Shown one piece after another: positions 43,546-54,830 of a stretch of 64,000 nt of DNA. Both the position numbers and the translations under genes were made by a program. Under the pieces are notes generated by a model that saw only the letters and a list, made by a program, of their open reading frames with translations, had not been told where the DNA came from and did not search any database. The stretch is from Dicyema japonicum (Eukaryota; Dicyemida; Rhombozoa; Dicyemidae): positions 1,254,295 to 1,318,294 of the forward strand of contig RDEW01000007.1 of NCBI GenBank assembly GCA_011109175.1, given 5' to 3'. Each line of letters opens with the position of its first letter. The stretch's first letter is position 1.

Positions 43546-43800
43546 GTGGCGTCATGTGATCCACCTGTCTAGGTGACGCCCAGTGCCAGGCCGGCACGAA
43601 AAAGGATAATTTGCTCTCTCTCACTTCACTGGAGGGGTTCACACAACTGCAAGTATGGACCTCATTTACCCTTTATGTTGATTCTGGATGGACTCTATTT
43701 ATGTGAAAGTGGAAACTGGATACACTTCATTAGTGTTTACTTTAACTTTTTTCTCGGTGTACCCGGGGTTAATAAATAATGTGGTCTAAGTGGCGACTTG
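43545..43800 (+). repeat. GGCGTCATGTGG-family repeat
   Basis: GTGGCGTCATGTGATCCACCTG, GACGCCCAGTGCCAGGCCGGC, an AAAAAGGATAATTTGCTCTC run and a TTCACTGGAGG run. It shares the first two blocks with the 5' end of the LINE at 46,285 and with 15,186. It ends with CCCGGGGTTAATAAATAAT at ~43,780. A shorter, more diverged copy follows at about 43,836-43,900. Confidence 0.6.
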
Positions 43801-43900
43801 ATTGAAGATTTCTGCGACATCCTTCCCTTTCATCTGGTGGCGTCATTGGATCAACCTTCCAATACCTTGACTGCATTCAAAAGGATTCATTTCACCATAA

Positions 43901-44792
43901 TTTAATTAGCTGTATCCTTTTACAAATTCCAGTCTGCAATCCGGAATTCTTAGTCCGGGTTCCTCATTTTTTGCGGCGACAAATCTGATCGTTTATTTCA
44001 ATCGGTGATAGAACCCAAAAAACTTGCAAATACCGATAGAAATCCACACCTTTTCAAATTCTGCTGAAAGACGAGCGCCATGGGTACAGGTACGTAGTAT
44101 GAATGACGTAGAAACGTCGCAAAAATTAAGCACACCTTTTGTTTAGCTACTTTTTGGTGTTTACTTTCCGGTGTTAGATAATAATATACCCACCCATCTT
44201 CGCCTTTCTCACCACATCAGACTGACCTATAGAAGTATCTACTTTTGGTAGTTCTTCGCTTGAAAAGGCTGGGGGTAAATAAACTGCAATGATGGAGTGC
44301 AGCAATTATAAGTAAACGAACGATAGTTTCACAAATCTTACAGACTTTATTGTTATTTTATGCGACGTGGTACCTTCTTCCACTTCTCTTGGGGGAATGC
44401 TTGATTTGGGATGATACCTTCATTGACACATTTTCCCAGTCGAGACATTTAGGCTCCGCGTTGAAAACTGGTAAGGCTGCTCGGATGCTGAGAATTTCAA
44501 AATAAGAGTCGTCGAGACAGGCGGTGTCTTCGGGCTTTTCCAAGATCTTTTAGGTCCATGATAACGAAAGCGAGTAACAGAGGAAACCGAGTGACTGTTC
44601 CAAAAAATTTCTCTGGCAGTTGTAAGGGGAAACACCCACTCGATTATCTCAGCTGAATTACTTTGATTGTTTTGTTACGTAATAAATTATTTATACAAAA
44701 AATAATTATAATGACTTCAAAGTAAACCCAAGGTCAATTAAAATATCAAATTTACTGTACAGTAATAAATAAAATAAAGTTACTATACAGTG
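43901..44792. other. Repeat-derived stretch without a gene
   Basis: Diverged pieces of the dispersed repeats (for example 44,150-44,300) and minus-strand frames at 44,358-44,635 lacking recognised domains. Possibly part of the Tigger-like element to the right. Confidence 0.35.
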
Positions 44793-44837
44793 AAGTCGTG
44801 AATATTTGTGACCAATTTGAGAATTTGGAACACCTGG

Positions 44838-45110
44838 GTATTTCAGATTTGGAAATCATAACTGGCTTTAATTTATGGGTTCCAGTCATATTCGTACACA
44901 ACATAATTGAAACCCGATCTTTGAAATTTTTATATCTACCAAATCGTGTTATGCATATGCTCTTGGACGGAATCAGCCCTGCCTCGTCCATATTTCAAAT
45001 TTCGTCTTTATAATATCTGAAAATTTCTTCAAAGTGGTGTACAAATCCTGCTAGGTCAGGTTGTTTGTCAGTTATCATTTCCCCCTGTAATTTATGCATT
45101 CGAAAACTAA
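44838..45110 (-). pseudogene. Tigger-like DDE transposase fragment
   Basis: Minus strand reads NMDEAGLIPSKS, FKDRVSIMLCTNMTGTHKLKPVMISKSEIPRC, close to the pogo/Tigger/jerky catalytic block (MDETGL ... KDRxTVLLCxNxxGTHKLKPLxIGKSKxPRCF). The first catalytic Asp (MDEAGL) is kept. The rest of the domain is lost. Confidence 0.75.
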
Positions 45111-45177
45111 GCTTAGTATCAGGAAATTTTAGCGATTTGCATATGTTGAAGGAATATAATTTTTAGATGTTTTAAAT

Positions 45178-45717
45178 ATGGAATCTGTTTTTCCAAGCAA
45201 TGATATTTCCTTAAGGACAAAAAATATTTCTTGGAAAAACAAATATATTTCCTTAAGGACCAAATGCAGATTGGTTAATGCAATCGTGTTCCCGGTTTTT
45301 TTATACGGCGCAGAATCATGGACATTGAAAAAGGCGGATAGGCGAAGAATTAATGCTTTTGAGCTATGGTGCTAGAGGAGGTTACTAAGAATCCCTTGGA
45401 CCTCCAAAGTAACAACCATCAATGTACTCAAAAGGGTAGAGACTGACATTTCGCTAGAGGGAAGAATCGTAAAACACAGATTGGCGTTCTTTGAGCATGT
45501 TGTCCGCTCTGATTCACTGGAAAGAACCATTATGCTGAGCAATATTACTGGAAAGAGAAGACCTGGCCGACCAAGGACTCGGTGGCTATCCACGGTGAAA
45601 GAAGTCACGGGAATGCCTATATCAAGGCTACTCCAAATTGCAACGGATCGGGGAGAGTGGAGGAAACTCGTTCATGAGATCTCCAAGGGTCGGACACGAC
45701 TAAATTGGACAACATAA
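45178..45717 (+). pseudogene. LINE C-terminal (post-RT) fragment
   Basis: Three frames read in order KCRLVNAIVFPVFLYGAESW, TLKKADRRRINAFELWC, RRLLRIPWTSKVTTINVL, RLAFFEHVVRSDSLERTIM and GKRRPGRPRTRWLSTVKEV ... TDRGEWRKLVHEI. This is the standard tail of many LINE ORF2 proteins. A stop at 45,375 and a frame change near 45,480 inactivate it. Confidence 0.7.
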
Positions 45718-46269
45718 CATAACATATGGACTTTAAGGAATTAAGGAATATTATTCACTATTTTTCTTGAATTTCGAATAGTAAATAAAATAGAAAGTCT
45801 GTGAGCGATTGTTGTTCAGTATTATTCTCGTCTTAGTATCTCTAAATTTCGAGTTTTTGAAAACAATTACGCCTTGACAAGAAGCTTTCGAACACTTGGT
45901 AAAATTTTTAGTTTGAAATTTTGATTTTTAATAAAATAATAAAAAGATAAGTAAAAATAAATTTTATGTTTTTAATAATGTGTGGCCAATTTGAGAATTG
46001 GCCAATTAAAGGGACTTCATTGTATTAAGAATTTTTCAATCCGGGTTTCCTACTTTTCTTTAAAACCACGTGTTTGTTTTTTTCTTTAACTGATTTTTGG
46101 CTCTTTTTAAGTGCCTCAATTTTATTGGTTTTATGATTTCGAGGACTTCTAATATCTTTTATATCAATATGATTTTTATGTGAAAGTTAAATATTTATGA
46201 TTTAATTTATTTTAAATAAATAATTTTTTGATGGTACCTGTTAAAGAATAAAAAAAATCTTTTAGTTTA

Positions 46270-49215
46270 GGAATGTTAATGCAACGTGGCGTCATGTGGT
46301 CCACCTTTTATGGTGGCGCCGAGTGCTTCTATGCACAAAAAAGGAACTTCACTTTTCCCCCATCTGGAGTCATCTTCAGACGACAACCCTGCTGCCTCAG
46401 CCTCCTCTTGAAAAAAGACCTAACCTTACTACTTGCCGGCGACGTGGAGCAAAACCCAGGGCCGCAACTAACGATTCTACAGCTTAACATCACTGGAATC
46501 AGAGGAAAAATTCTCGAACTACGCGCTTATCTAAATAAACAAAATGTGGATGTGGCAGCAATTCAAGAAACCAGATTGACGCCTACTTCAACTACTCCTT
46601 CCTTTTCTGGATACAACTGTATCCGTTTGGACCAGTTGAACCGGAAAGGCGTGGCCTCATGTTAATCATTAAGAATGAGTTATTGTATACTGACATCACA
46701 GATGACCTCGAGTCTTTGACCCAAGATGATGTTACGGAAATAACAGGTATCTCGATTCCCACTGTCATTGGAAAAGTTAACATTGCTAATATTTATGTTC
46801 CACCTCCTCCTTTCTGCCCGAAGGGATATAATCCAGACTTCTCGAAGTTGAACAACCTAAGGAACTTGATTATTTGTGGAGATTTAAATGCCAAACACCC
46901 AACTTGGCTAAAATCACAACGGGCTGACTCTATAGGGTGGTCCCTACTTGAACAACTCTCGCCAATGTCGATCCTCAACAATCCGAAGACTCATACGAGA
47001 AGGCCCTACTAGGATAATGAATGTTATACCTCTCCGGACCTTACACTTTGCTCTACTAACCTAACTTCAACCATTTCATGGTCTGTCGACTATGACCTCA
47101 ACTCCGTCATAACCCAATCATCATCGGAATCAAGAAAGCCTTTCCTCCATGAAGAAACTACGTCATTCTTCAACTATAAGAACGCAAACTGGAGAGATTA
47201 TACAACTTTCACAGACATAATGCTACAAAACTTCACAAAATATTCAAATCTATTGTGGAGCTGTGAAAAACCTGAATAACGTGACCTTACTGGGAAGAAA
47301 ACTATTTATTCCAAGATGTTCCTTCAAACGGTACAACGATAAACTAGATCGAGAAACTAGAGCCTTCATCAAAGAAAGCTTAAAAGAAATCTTCCACATT
47401 TCCCGGGAGGAGAAGCCAATCAAGAGTCTCAACGACGCAGTCGCACAGAGGTTGAAATCATCTCAAAGGAATGAATGGGAAAGCAGAATCAGAGGTCTTT
47501 GCAAGCATAAATCAACGCAATACATGTGGAAGACCATTAAAAAGCTCGGACCATATACGAAACCTAATAACACTGGCCAGCCAAATGTCCAAGAACTAAA
47601 CAACCTTATGAAGTTTTATGTCGGAATCAGCCACAAGAAATTCCTGAAAACCAGCCTTTCCTTTACGACCACGAAGCCAAAAAGGTCTTCATTATATTGC
47701 TTATCACATTCCGAAATTTGGAACTGAAATCAAAAATACAAAATCTTCTCTCTCCTGCGGTCCTGATTTGATTCCGGCTATTCTGCTAAAACATCTTGGC
47801 CCAATTGGAATAGAAGCGCTCCGGAACATCTCTAACTTTTCAATAAACCATAACCAAATTCCAGACATTTGGAAACAGTCCAACATACGCCCAATTCTCA
47901 AGCCGGGAAGGCCGAAGAGCGACTCCTCTTTGTACAGACCCATTGCACTATTATGCTCATCCTCGAACTCCTGGAAAAACTCGTTCTACGCATCATTTAC
48001 CCTGCCCTTCCCCTTGCACATCTCCAAATGGTTTCAGGAGAGACCGGTCTACATCAACACACCTCACCTCATGAACCAGTTCATTATTGAAGACTTTTCT
48101 GCAAAACCACATCTAAAATCTGTTTTATGCTCTCTCACCTACATAAGGCCTTAGATTCTGTATCCAGAAAAATCCTTACTCAAAAAATATTTCGACTATC
48201 CATCAACTCGAACATAAAATTATGGCTTTCAAATTTTTTCAGCGGAAGGAGAGGGTGTGTATGCTTGGATGGAATTCGATCAGTCTCAAGATTACTTCCA
48301 AGTGGAGTTCCCCAAGGCTTTCCAAGGCTCCCCTGTCTCTGCCTATATTTTACGGCATTCCCAACCCAGTTATGGAAGACTTGATAATTCTCGTCTATGC
48401 TGATGACCTACTCATTATTTCACGTGATCAAGATTTCACGAATGCTTCAAAAAAGTACAAGACTCTTGTTACAAATTCAAACTTGGCTACACCAAAACTG
48501 GATGAACATATCTCTCGGAAAATCCTCCACGACTCTATTTACCTCGGACAAAAGGCTCGGAAGATGTACCGTGGATCTATTCCTGGACAAAGAAAAAATC
48601 CCTTTTACAAAGAACCCTAAAATTCTGGGGGTCACTTTTGATACCCACATGTGTTTTTCTGCCCATATTGAGAAGACCATTGGAACTTGTCAAGGAAAAT
48701 TGGTTTAATCAAAACCATATTTGGTGGAATAAAAAGGCCATTCCTGCTCTCGGAATTCTCTGTAAGCAATTCATAGAGCCGACTATCAGTTATGCCTGTG
48801 CAGCATGGGGATTAATCTCTCGTGGACCAACCGTCTTAAAGTTGATAGCACCCTATGTCGAGCTGCGACTACCATAATGGACATCGCAAAGCTGAACAAT
48901 ATTCTACCCAGTCCCTTTGACCACCTTATCAAGCAAACGGCAAGAGTTTCTTAATCTTAACCCTCCAGCAGGACCTGCCGTCGACAGACCGTCCTGTGTC
49001 AAGCAGTTTCCAGAAGCACATCACCCCAGTTGGTTTTTTCACGAACACTGTCTTCGCTGGATAAGTCCAACAAGAATCCTTTCGGGCAGAGGACGGAGGA
49101 GGGACATACATGTTGGCAATTTGAGAGTACTCGATCCGTTTGATATTGAAATTCCGGAGATTTCCGTGGTCCCATCGTTAGTTTGCGACTTTAGTTCAGC
49201 GGATATGTCAGAATA
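46270..49215 (+). mobile_element. CR1/jockey-type LINE with N-terminal 2A peptide, broken
   Basis: The element begins near GTGGCGTCATGTGG (46,287). Its first frame (46,273-46,665) holds a 2A-like motif LLLAGDVEQNPGP (46,426-46,464) and then the start of an apurinic-type endonuclease (LQLNITGIRGKILEL, IQETRLTP). Further endonuclease blocks follow (LIICGDLNAKHPTW, 46,866-46,905), then the RT (SCGPDLIPA-like at 47,757; PILKPGRPKSDSSLYRPI at ~47,890; LPSGVPQGF at ~48,300; LVYADDLLII at 48,390-48,420; KILGVTFDTHMCF at ~48,620) and a post-RT part to ~49,200. At least six frame changes or stops make it inactive. The family would copy itself by target-primed reverse transcription. The 2A motif would release a ~60-residue leader peptide before the endonuclease. 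Confidence 0.85.
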
Positions 49216-49479
49216 ACGGAGGTTCTTTCTGATGATGGTAAGAAGGCCTCCCCGAGGCGGTTCGGGCGATCTAGGCGGATGCAGTAGAAAAACTGGAAAA
49301 ATGAGGAGTAGTAATCGCGGACTGAGTCAACTAGCTTTCTTGAAGCAGGATCACGTCAATGTTTTTGTGTTTGTGAAGGATCGTAATTCGAGAATTTTGC
49401 TCTTTATTCCGTCGTTGATGTTAATCTGCAGAATTGGAAAGTAGGGGACTGGTTGACTCGATGTCGCCAGAGAGTAGTA

Positions 49480-49640
49480 GAAGGATCCTATTGAGAGTTG
49501 ATGGGAGAAGAGTTGAAGGAAGCGTCCGAAGGAACCAACTTCGGATGGGGGTGAGCAAATGGTCCTTTTCTAGGTGCATTAAGTGCACACCCTGAGCGAC
49601 TCCAAACGTTATGACTGGTAGACCACATGACCGCCATGTT
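49480..49640 (-). repeat. GGCGTCATGTGG-family repeat, inverted
   Basis: Reverse complement begins CATGGCGGTCATGTGGTCTACCAG, matching the LINE start at 46,285. It sits ~270 bp downstream of the end of that LINE and in the opposite orientation. Confidence 0.5.
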
Positions 49641-49781
49641 TAAATTAAATTACATAATAAAAAACTAATTCAATGCTGATTATAATTTTCCTATTAATTA
49701 GTTAATATATAATTTAAAAATAATATTATTTAAATTTAAAACTTAACGTTTTTGGTGTGTGGTTAATGTACTACATTGTTA

Positions 49782-50423
49782 ATGACAATCCTTGATAACT
49801 TATTACTCAAAAAGATATACGAATCTTCCGACCCTTATCGATTACTGGAAGACTTGCTAAAAATAGTAATAAAAATGTTCAACGAAAAATCAACAGACTC
49901 AACAAGAAGGTAGTTTATTAATCAATTTCAGACAATATATATCAGAGATGATTTGTTCCATCAACCAATGTAAATACTGGTTTCAAAAATCCATGATGAA
50001 GTTCAACTGCTATGATAAGGAAATCGAGGACTATCAGTCTCACTGCAGACAAATCGAGGAAGACCAGCAAGCCAGTCTTCAGAAGCTGGAAAGACTAAAG
50101 AACGACTTAAAGGAAGCCCGTTTAGTGAAGGCTCACAGACAAGGTTGACTCAGTTTATATTCAGAATATACTGTGTTGGCCTCAATCATAAGGAATGAGC
50201 CCACAAGGGAGGAGAGCACTAAGAAGATCGAGTCGTTGGGTGCTGATATTAGTGAACTCATTAAGGAACGTGATGAACTACAGATGAAGGTGGTAATATA
50301 ATAATATATTAGTACAATAATGCATTAAAGAGTATGTATGTACTAAAAAATTCTCTTGCTGATCTGAAGACGTTATTTAAAAGTATTTGTAGGTTTTATT
50401 TTGTAGCTTCAGATTTGAGTTAA
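49782..50423 (+). CDS. THOC7: THO complex subunit 7
   Basis: Four exons (49782-49909, 49932-50143, 50165-50289, 50313-50423) with introns of 22, 21 and 23 bp join to 191 residues in one frame. The protein is a continuous coiled coil: DKEIEDYQSHCRQIEEDQQ, ARLVKAHRQEYTVLASIIRNEP, ESTKKIESLGADISEL, then ELQMKYNNALKSMYVL. The RxxRQEYxxLAxxIxxxPxR...TxKxIexLxxEl pattern matches THOC7/Mft1-like subunits. THO couples transcription to mRNA export through TREX in the nucleus. Human THOC7 is 204 residues, so length fits. The third intron is supported because reading through it stops after three codons while splicing restores the family C-terminus. Confidence 0.88.
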
Positions 50424-50589
50424 AATTTGACTAGAACGCTTATTTTTATGTTTTTGATAAAATATTATTGTTGTTTGTATTTAATAAATAAGCTGTTAAC
50501 TCTATGTAGATCAGTGGTTCTTAACCTTTTTTAAGTCAGCGCCTTTTTAAGATTTAATTTTTTTGAATTGCAGAGGAAAGAAAGGAGAG

Positions 50590-51250
50590 TAAATGGTCAT
50601 ATAGCGGCTGCCCAGACTGCGTGGCTATTCCTTCTCAGGAGATTCGCTCAAATTACCAACAGCGCTCACGAGGGTCTCCTGATCGTGTAGCGATCCGATT
50701 CCCGAGACGATTCAAGAATTTCAGTGTCACAGACACAAAAGAACCAGACGTCTCAACGGCGAGTAGAGCAAATAATAAATCCTTGGGTAGGACCGCGTAC
50801 TTTTCCCGTTTCAACTTCTCAGCGGGAGAACAGGCTTCAGAGGCACTTTGGAGTAGGTTGCAAGAGGAAAACGTGCCGGTGCAGGTGACGTCTCAGACAA
50901 AAAGTTTTCCGGCTTCAAAAGGGAAGATTGTCATCCCATCTGGTCATTTCCCGTCCCTCCTGTAAAGACCTACTGATTCGAGCATGTAGGGGCGTCCAAA
51001 GCTGTCCTAACGACTTCGTTCAAGGCCATGTGTCTGGGAAATCTGCCTGCACTCTTCCTGCAGGAGAGTGGGTGTAGGACAAAACAGTCGATCTTGTCTC
51101 CGCATCGGCATGGATGTGGAACAAAGACTTTTAATCCCATCGCAGTGAGATCCCATTGCGGACATTCATCATTCAGGAATGTACCAAAAACTCCATTGGG
51201 AACGGCGTTGAGCCAGACACCGCTCTCAGAAGACGTCCCCGACAACAAAC
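50590..51250 (-). pseudogene. Retroelement C-terminal domain (Cys/His plus nuclease-like)
   Basis: Minus strand: SSESGVWLNAVPNGVFGTFLNDE, FVPHPCRCGDKIDCFVLHPLSCRKSAGRFPRHMALNE and, in other frames, EPTGLYRRDGK, DVTCTGTF and LLAVETSGSF ... ATRSGDPRE. These segments together occur at the C-terminus of RT proteins known from other invertebrates (S.AWL.ALP, H.CRCG....HGLSC..S.GR..RH, DGKRPDG, WDVT). A second copy is at 56,330-56,640. The plus-strand 114-codon frame here is its shadow. Confidence 0.6.
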
Positions 51251-51309
51251 ATGCGATGGTGGCTAGATTTTTAAAATTAAAACAACTTTTTTTGTTTATA
51301 TAAAAACAA

Positions 51310-51725
51310 TTTTAGTGACTGCCTTGTGCTTGATGAGAATTTGTCAATCTTTTTGTCAGCTTTTATGGTTGATAGACTTAGTCTCAAATCTCCTCTATTC
51401 ACAATTTTTAATTTATTTATTATTTGGTCAAAAAATTGGACACTGCACTAAATCTCCTTTCAACAATATATGTTGAAGAAATGTTATTTCGATTTCATTC
51501 CACAATTGAGGATATTTTTCTATGAGTAACCCAGAATTTGCGAAATATCTTAGCTTTAGCTTCAAAGTCATATTTCAGATTTAATAAAATTTCTGTTATT
51601 TCTGGAGATATCTTAACGATTTCAACTTCAAATGGATTTCTATACCAATCAAAAATTATTAAATTTTCTAAATCATTAAAGCGAATTTTCATGTCGTCCC
51701 TTAACTTTTTTAGATGCAAACAGTA
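51310..51725 (-). pseudogene. hAT-superfamily transposase fragment
   Basis: Minus strand: LRDDMKIRFNDLENLIIFDWYRNPF, KYDFEAKAKIFRKFW, then YIVERRFSAVSNFLTK and IVNRGDLRLSLSTIK. This is the C-terminal dimerisation region of ZBED/SCAN-like hAT transposases (VEKGFSxVxNLLTKxRNxLxIxxRGDLRLxL). A stop at 51,495 breaks it. Confidence 0.7.
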
Positions 51726-52069
51726 ACATTAACACCCCAAATTTTTCTAGACTTGGAAAATTAATAAAAATCTTTTTTTAATATTATTTTCATAAAGCAT
51801 TAATTTTTCAATAAAAGATAATTCCTTTTACATTTATTAAATCGATATTGTTTCTTTGCGAGCTGATATTTACTTGATTGATTTTATGAAAAATCTTAAG
51901 ATTTGACATTTTGAGGCCTTTATTCCTTCATTTGTAAAGACCTTCTTACACATAGGACACATAGGAAGTAATTTGTTATGCTCGTAGGGCATCACTCTAA
52001 ACTTTAAGTATTATTATTATTATTAAAAGCATTTTCACAGAACTAAAGAACTTTATATTAACTAAGGTC
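51726..52069. other. AT-rich stretch, probably hAT-derived
   Basis: No open frame. Position suggests decayed upstream transposase sequence of the hAT element. Confidence 0.35.
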
Positions 52070-52205
52070 TCGTTTGTGCCACACGTTTCGAAATTTGCTT
52101 CACTAGTCGTCTCTATCGCCCTCTGCTTTGCACATCTGTCCGTAGATCTTCTAGGTCTTTAAGATTTAAGTTTTCTTCCAATTCCATTAAGTCGAAAATC
52201 ACTTA
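52070..52205 (-). pseudogene. LINE 3'-end fragment
   Basis: Minus strand: DLMELEENLNLKDLEDLRTDVQS, RRLVKQISKRVAQTRP. The DNA aligns block by block with 19,690-19,840 (CGTTTGTGCCAC, TTCACTAGTCGT/TTTACTAGACGT, GATCTTCTAGGTC). Confidence 0.6.
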
Positions 52206-52369
52206 AATGGAACTTAACCGTGATCAAGATCAATCAAATGTTGGGTATTAAGAATATAGAAGTGTTCTTGTTGGCAAGCGACAATTTAAACCGTTATTAT
52301 GACGTAAAACCCAAAATAAACAAGTAATTATGTCCGATTTACAGCTAAGCATATGGATCTGGTTGGTTA

Positions 52370-52590
52370 TAGATGACGAGATTCGAGTGTGGATACTTTG
52401 TACATCCGAAACTTTATTATTCAGAACCTTGGGTTTCAAATATCTCTAAGTCCGTCACTTCGTCCGTCATCACGAGAAGGAATACAAGGACTTTCATCCA
52501 CCATAGAGATGAATTTACATTTCGTCAACGTCAACCTTCAGATCAATCACCAACTGGTCGGCTAACTTTGTTTGATTATGGCTATTAAAT
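52370..52590 (+). repeat. Repeat family C copy
   Basis: TGACGAGATTCGAGTGTGG, GTACATCCGAAAC, TCGTCCGTCATCACGAGAAGG and GACTTTCATCCACCATA parallel 31,990-32,230. Confidence 0.45.
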
Positions 52591-52952
52591 CAACTTGCCA
52601 AGCATTATTTCTATTTTCAACGATTACAGATCATAAAATCTTTGCTACATTGGGCACATTTAATGTAAGTTTTTGAACTGCTGTTTGGTGAAAGATAAAA
52701 TGTCCAAACAACTTTTGGGACAACCTTTACGTTTGCATTTCATAATTTATGCTAAGCTGGGACGTCTGGCTACACTCAAAAGCCACGACGCACGTGGATC
52801 TCTAGTTGATCTCCGTTGCAATTGTGAGAGGCAACACATGTCGACGGGATCCATTTTGTCCTAAATAAATAAGATCTTGTCAAATAAAACAATTATTATT
52901 AAAAGTCCCTTTAGATTGGTCGATTGGTTGACATTTGAGCTGCCAATGTAAC

Positions 52953-53240
52953 TCTTGGCTCGGTGGCACAGTGTGACGGTTGCCGGGCAAGAGGTCTAGG
53001 TCGCTAGTTCGAATCCAATACTTCACATTTCGGTTAAAGGTTCCACGCATTAATATCCTTTGGCTTGACGAGTGACGCCGTCATCAGTGAACTTTACTGC
53101 GGAACCGGATTGTCTATAAAGGACATACACCCAAGAAAAAGAAAACAAAGTTAAGAGCATTCATTGATCCTCTCGATTAGCTATTATAACTGTTCTTAGC
53201 CTAAAATAAAGTGTGTGTTCTCTGGCTCCTCGGAAAGTGC
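52953..53240 (+). repeat. tRNA-derived SINE copy
   Basis: A-box region TTGGCTCGGTGGCACAGTG and B-box AGTTCGAATCC (53,005-53,015), then the core TTCCACGCATTAATATCC, GACGAGTGACGCCGTCATC, GCGGAACCGGATTGTCTATA and the 3' AAATAAAGTGTGTGTTC. Confidence 0.75.
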
Positions 53241-53424
53241 GAAAAATGTAATTATAACGCTTGACATCTTTATCGTCACTTGACTTTCTTGTGTAGTGAC
53301 ATCGGATAAACAAACTTCGAAGACAACAACAACCCTGCCATGGGTTATAATATCAATCGTCACATTATTAATCCGAGGCATTGAAAATGTTCTTGACGTC
53401 TTGTTTTATTCGTTTTCTTGGGGT

Positions 53425-53555
53425 GAGTTGCAATGATTAAACACTGATGACGACATCACTCGTCAACCCAGAAGCATCGTGGATGCATGGAACCTTCAAC
53501 CAAATGGACAGGAGTGAGATTCGAACTTGAAACCTCATGGTATTTGGTCCAGAAC
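53425..53555 (-). repeat. tRNA-derived SINE copy, inverted, 5' half
   Basis: Reverse complement gives AAGTTCGAATCTCACTCCTG, GAAGGTTCCATGCATCCACG, GTTGACGAGTGATGTCGTC. Together with the plus copy at 52,953 it forms a nearby inverted pair. Confidence 0.65.
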
Positions 53556-53699
53556 TTATTAAACTGTTAAGCATAGAAAGCCTCTCAAAATATTAGAATT
53601 TAAATAAATTTTATTTGTAAAACAAAATATTGTCAAATGTATATTATTGATTTAAAAAATTATATAAAATATTTTGTAAGCCACGTGTCGCCATGTGGC

Positions 53700-54060
53700 T
53701 AATTGGTTGAAACTTTCAACAAAACTGACAGATGTTTAGCGGATTCCCATAATACATTAAAAACAGGGAATTATGTGCGTTATTTGGCCCAGTTAACGTG
53801 CTTTTTAATACAGTGTTGGTGGTATAAAAAAGGTTTTGCAGTTACAAACTAATTTTTGGCGTATAATTTTCCAGTTTGGAGTTGACTAGATGTATAATTT
53901 TTTATTTATAAAAAAATTTCAGTAATCGTCTAAAATTTTAAAAATTTCAATTTTAGCGTGTGAATAAAAAACCGGTTTGTTAGTAATCTGTTTTAGTTTC
54001 TTGTTTTTTGTGTTTTATAAGCAGATGTTAAACAATAATTAAAGGAAAGATCCTTCCTCT
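53700..54060. other. Left flank of Tc1 remnant
   Basis: AT-rich. A SINE/palindrome-family piece at 53,680-53,720. No gene. Confidence 0.4.
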
Positions 54061-54830
54061 TTCGGAGTTAAATGGACGACAAAAGATATCGCAGAATATT
54101 TAAATATTCAAAATCGACAATCGGATATTTTCTTCGAAAATTCAAAAAACATCGAACCACTGAGAGGCTTCCTGGTTCCGGACGTCCTAAAAAGCTTCAA
54201 AAACAGACATTGAAGTTTCCAAAAAATCTTCGCACACTTTGAAAAATGAAATGAAACATTTTGCTGGTAAGAGTGTATGTAGAAAGACAATTAGGAATTA
54301 CTTAAATTCTAATTTTCTATTCGGAAGATTGTGTCATCTTAAACCGTTGTTATCCAAGAAAAACATAGTAAACAGATTTGAATTGTCCAAAATTTTCATT
54401 CGGATGAATAATGACGCATGCAAGAATTCCCAATCTGCATATAACGACGACAGTAAAATTTGGTGGAAGCAGTGTTATGGTTTGGGGCTGTATCTCCTAT
54501 CAAGGAGTTGGAAATTTAGTTTTTGCTAATGGGACACTCAATTCCGCTAAATATATTAAATTAATTTGTTTGTTTCGGCGGAAAAATGTGACTAAATGAG
54601 TTCACTTTCCGACAAGATTTAGCTCCTTGTCATCGATCAGTGTTGGTAACTAAGTTTTTTTGATGAAAATAACATCCCAATTTTTGATTAGGCGTCGTAA
54701 TCTCTATACATGAACTCACTGGAACGTGTTTGGAGCATAATGAAGCAATAATATTCAAAGACCCTGCAAAAAAAACTTGATTAATCGAGGATACCTCACA
54801 AGTTATTAACTTAATTTTTCTAACTTTTTT
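54060..54830 (+). pseudogene. Tc1-type transposase, second copy, broken
   Basis: Pieces in order: paired-like DNA-binding region (TTKDIAEYLNIQNRQSDI-like, RTTERLPGSGRPKK), SVCRKTIRNYLNSNF, then KFGGSSVMVWGCISYQGVGNLVF and ANGTLNSAKYI, then QDLAPCHRS (second catalytic Asp) and a degraded LNPIE/ELTGTCLEHN region. Frameshifts and stops throughout. Related in type to the copy at 855-1,620, but diverged in sequence. Confidence 0.75.

Larger units (their letters stand above)
44793..46028. mobile_element. Tigger/pogo-like element remnant
   Basis: Inverted ends: ACAGTGAAGTCGTG ... GACCAATTTGAGAATTTGG (44,795-44,838) and the reverse complement of GGCCAATTTGAGAATTGGCC ... GGGACTTCATTGTAT (45,985-46,024). 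CAGTxxAxxCxC-type ends are usual for pogo/Tigger. It encloses a transposase fragment (minus strand) and a LINE fragment (45,178-45,717). Confidence 0.55.

Noticed and set aside
50621-50965. 114-codon plus-strand ORF
   Set aside because: It is the shadow of the minus-strand retroelement C-terminal domain, whose motifs (DGK, DVTC, AVETSGSF) are recognisable there.
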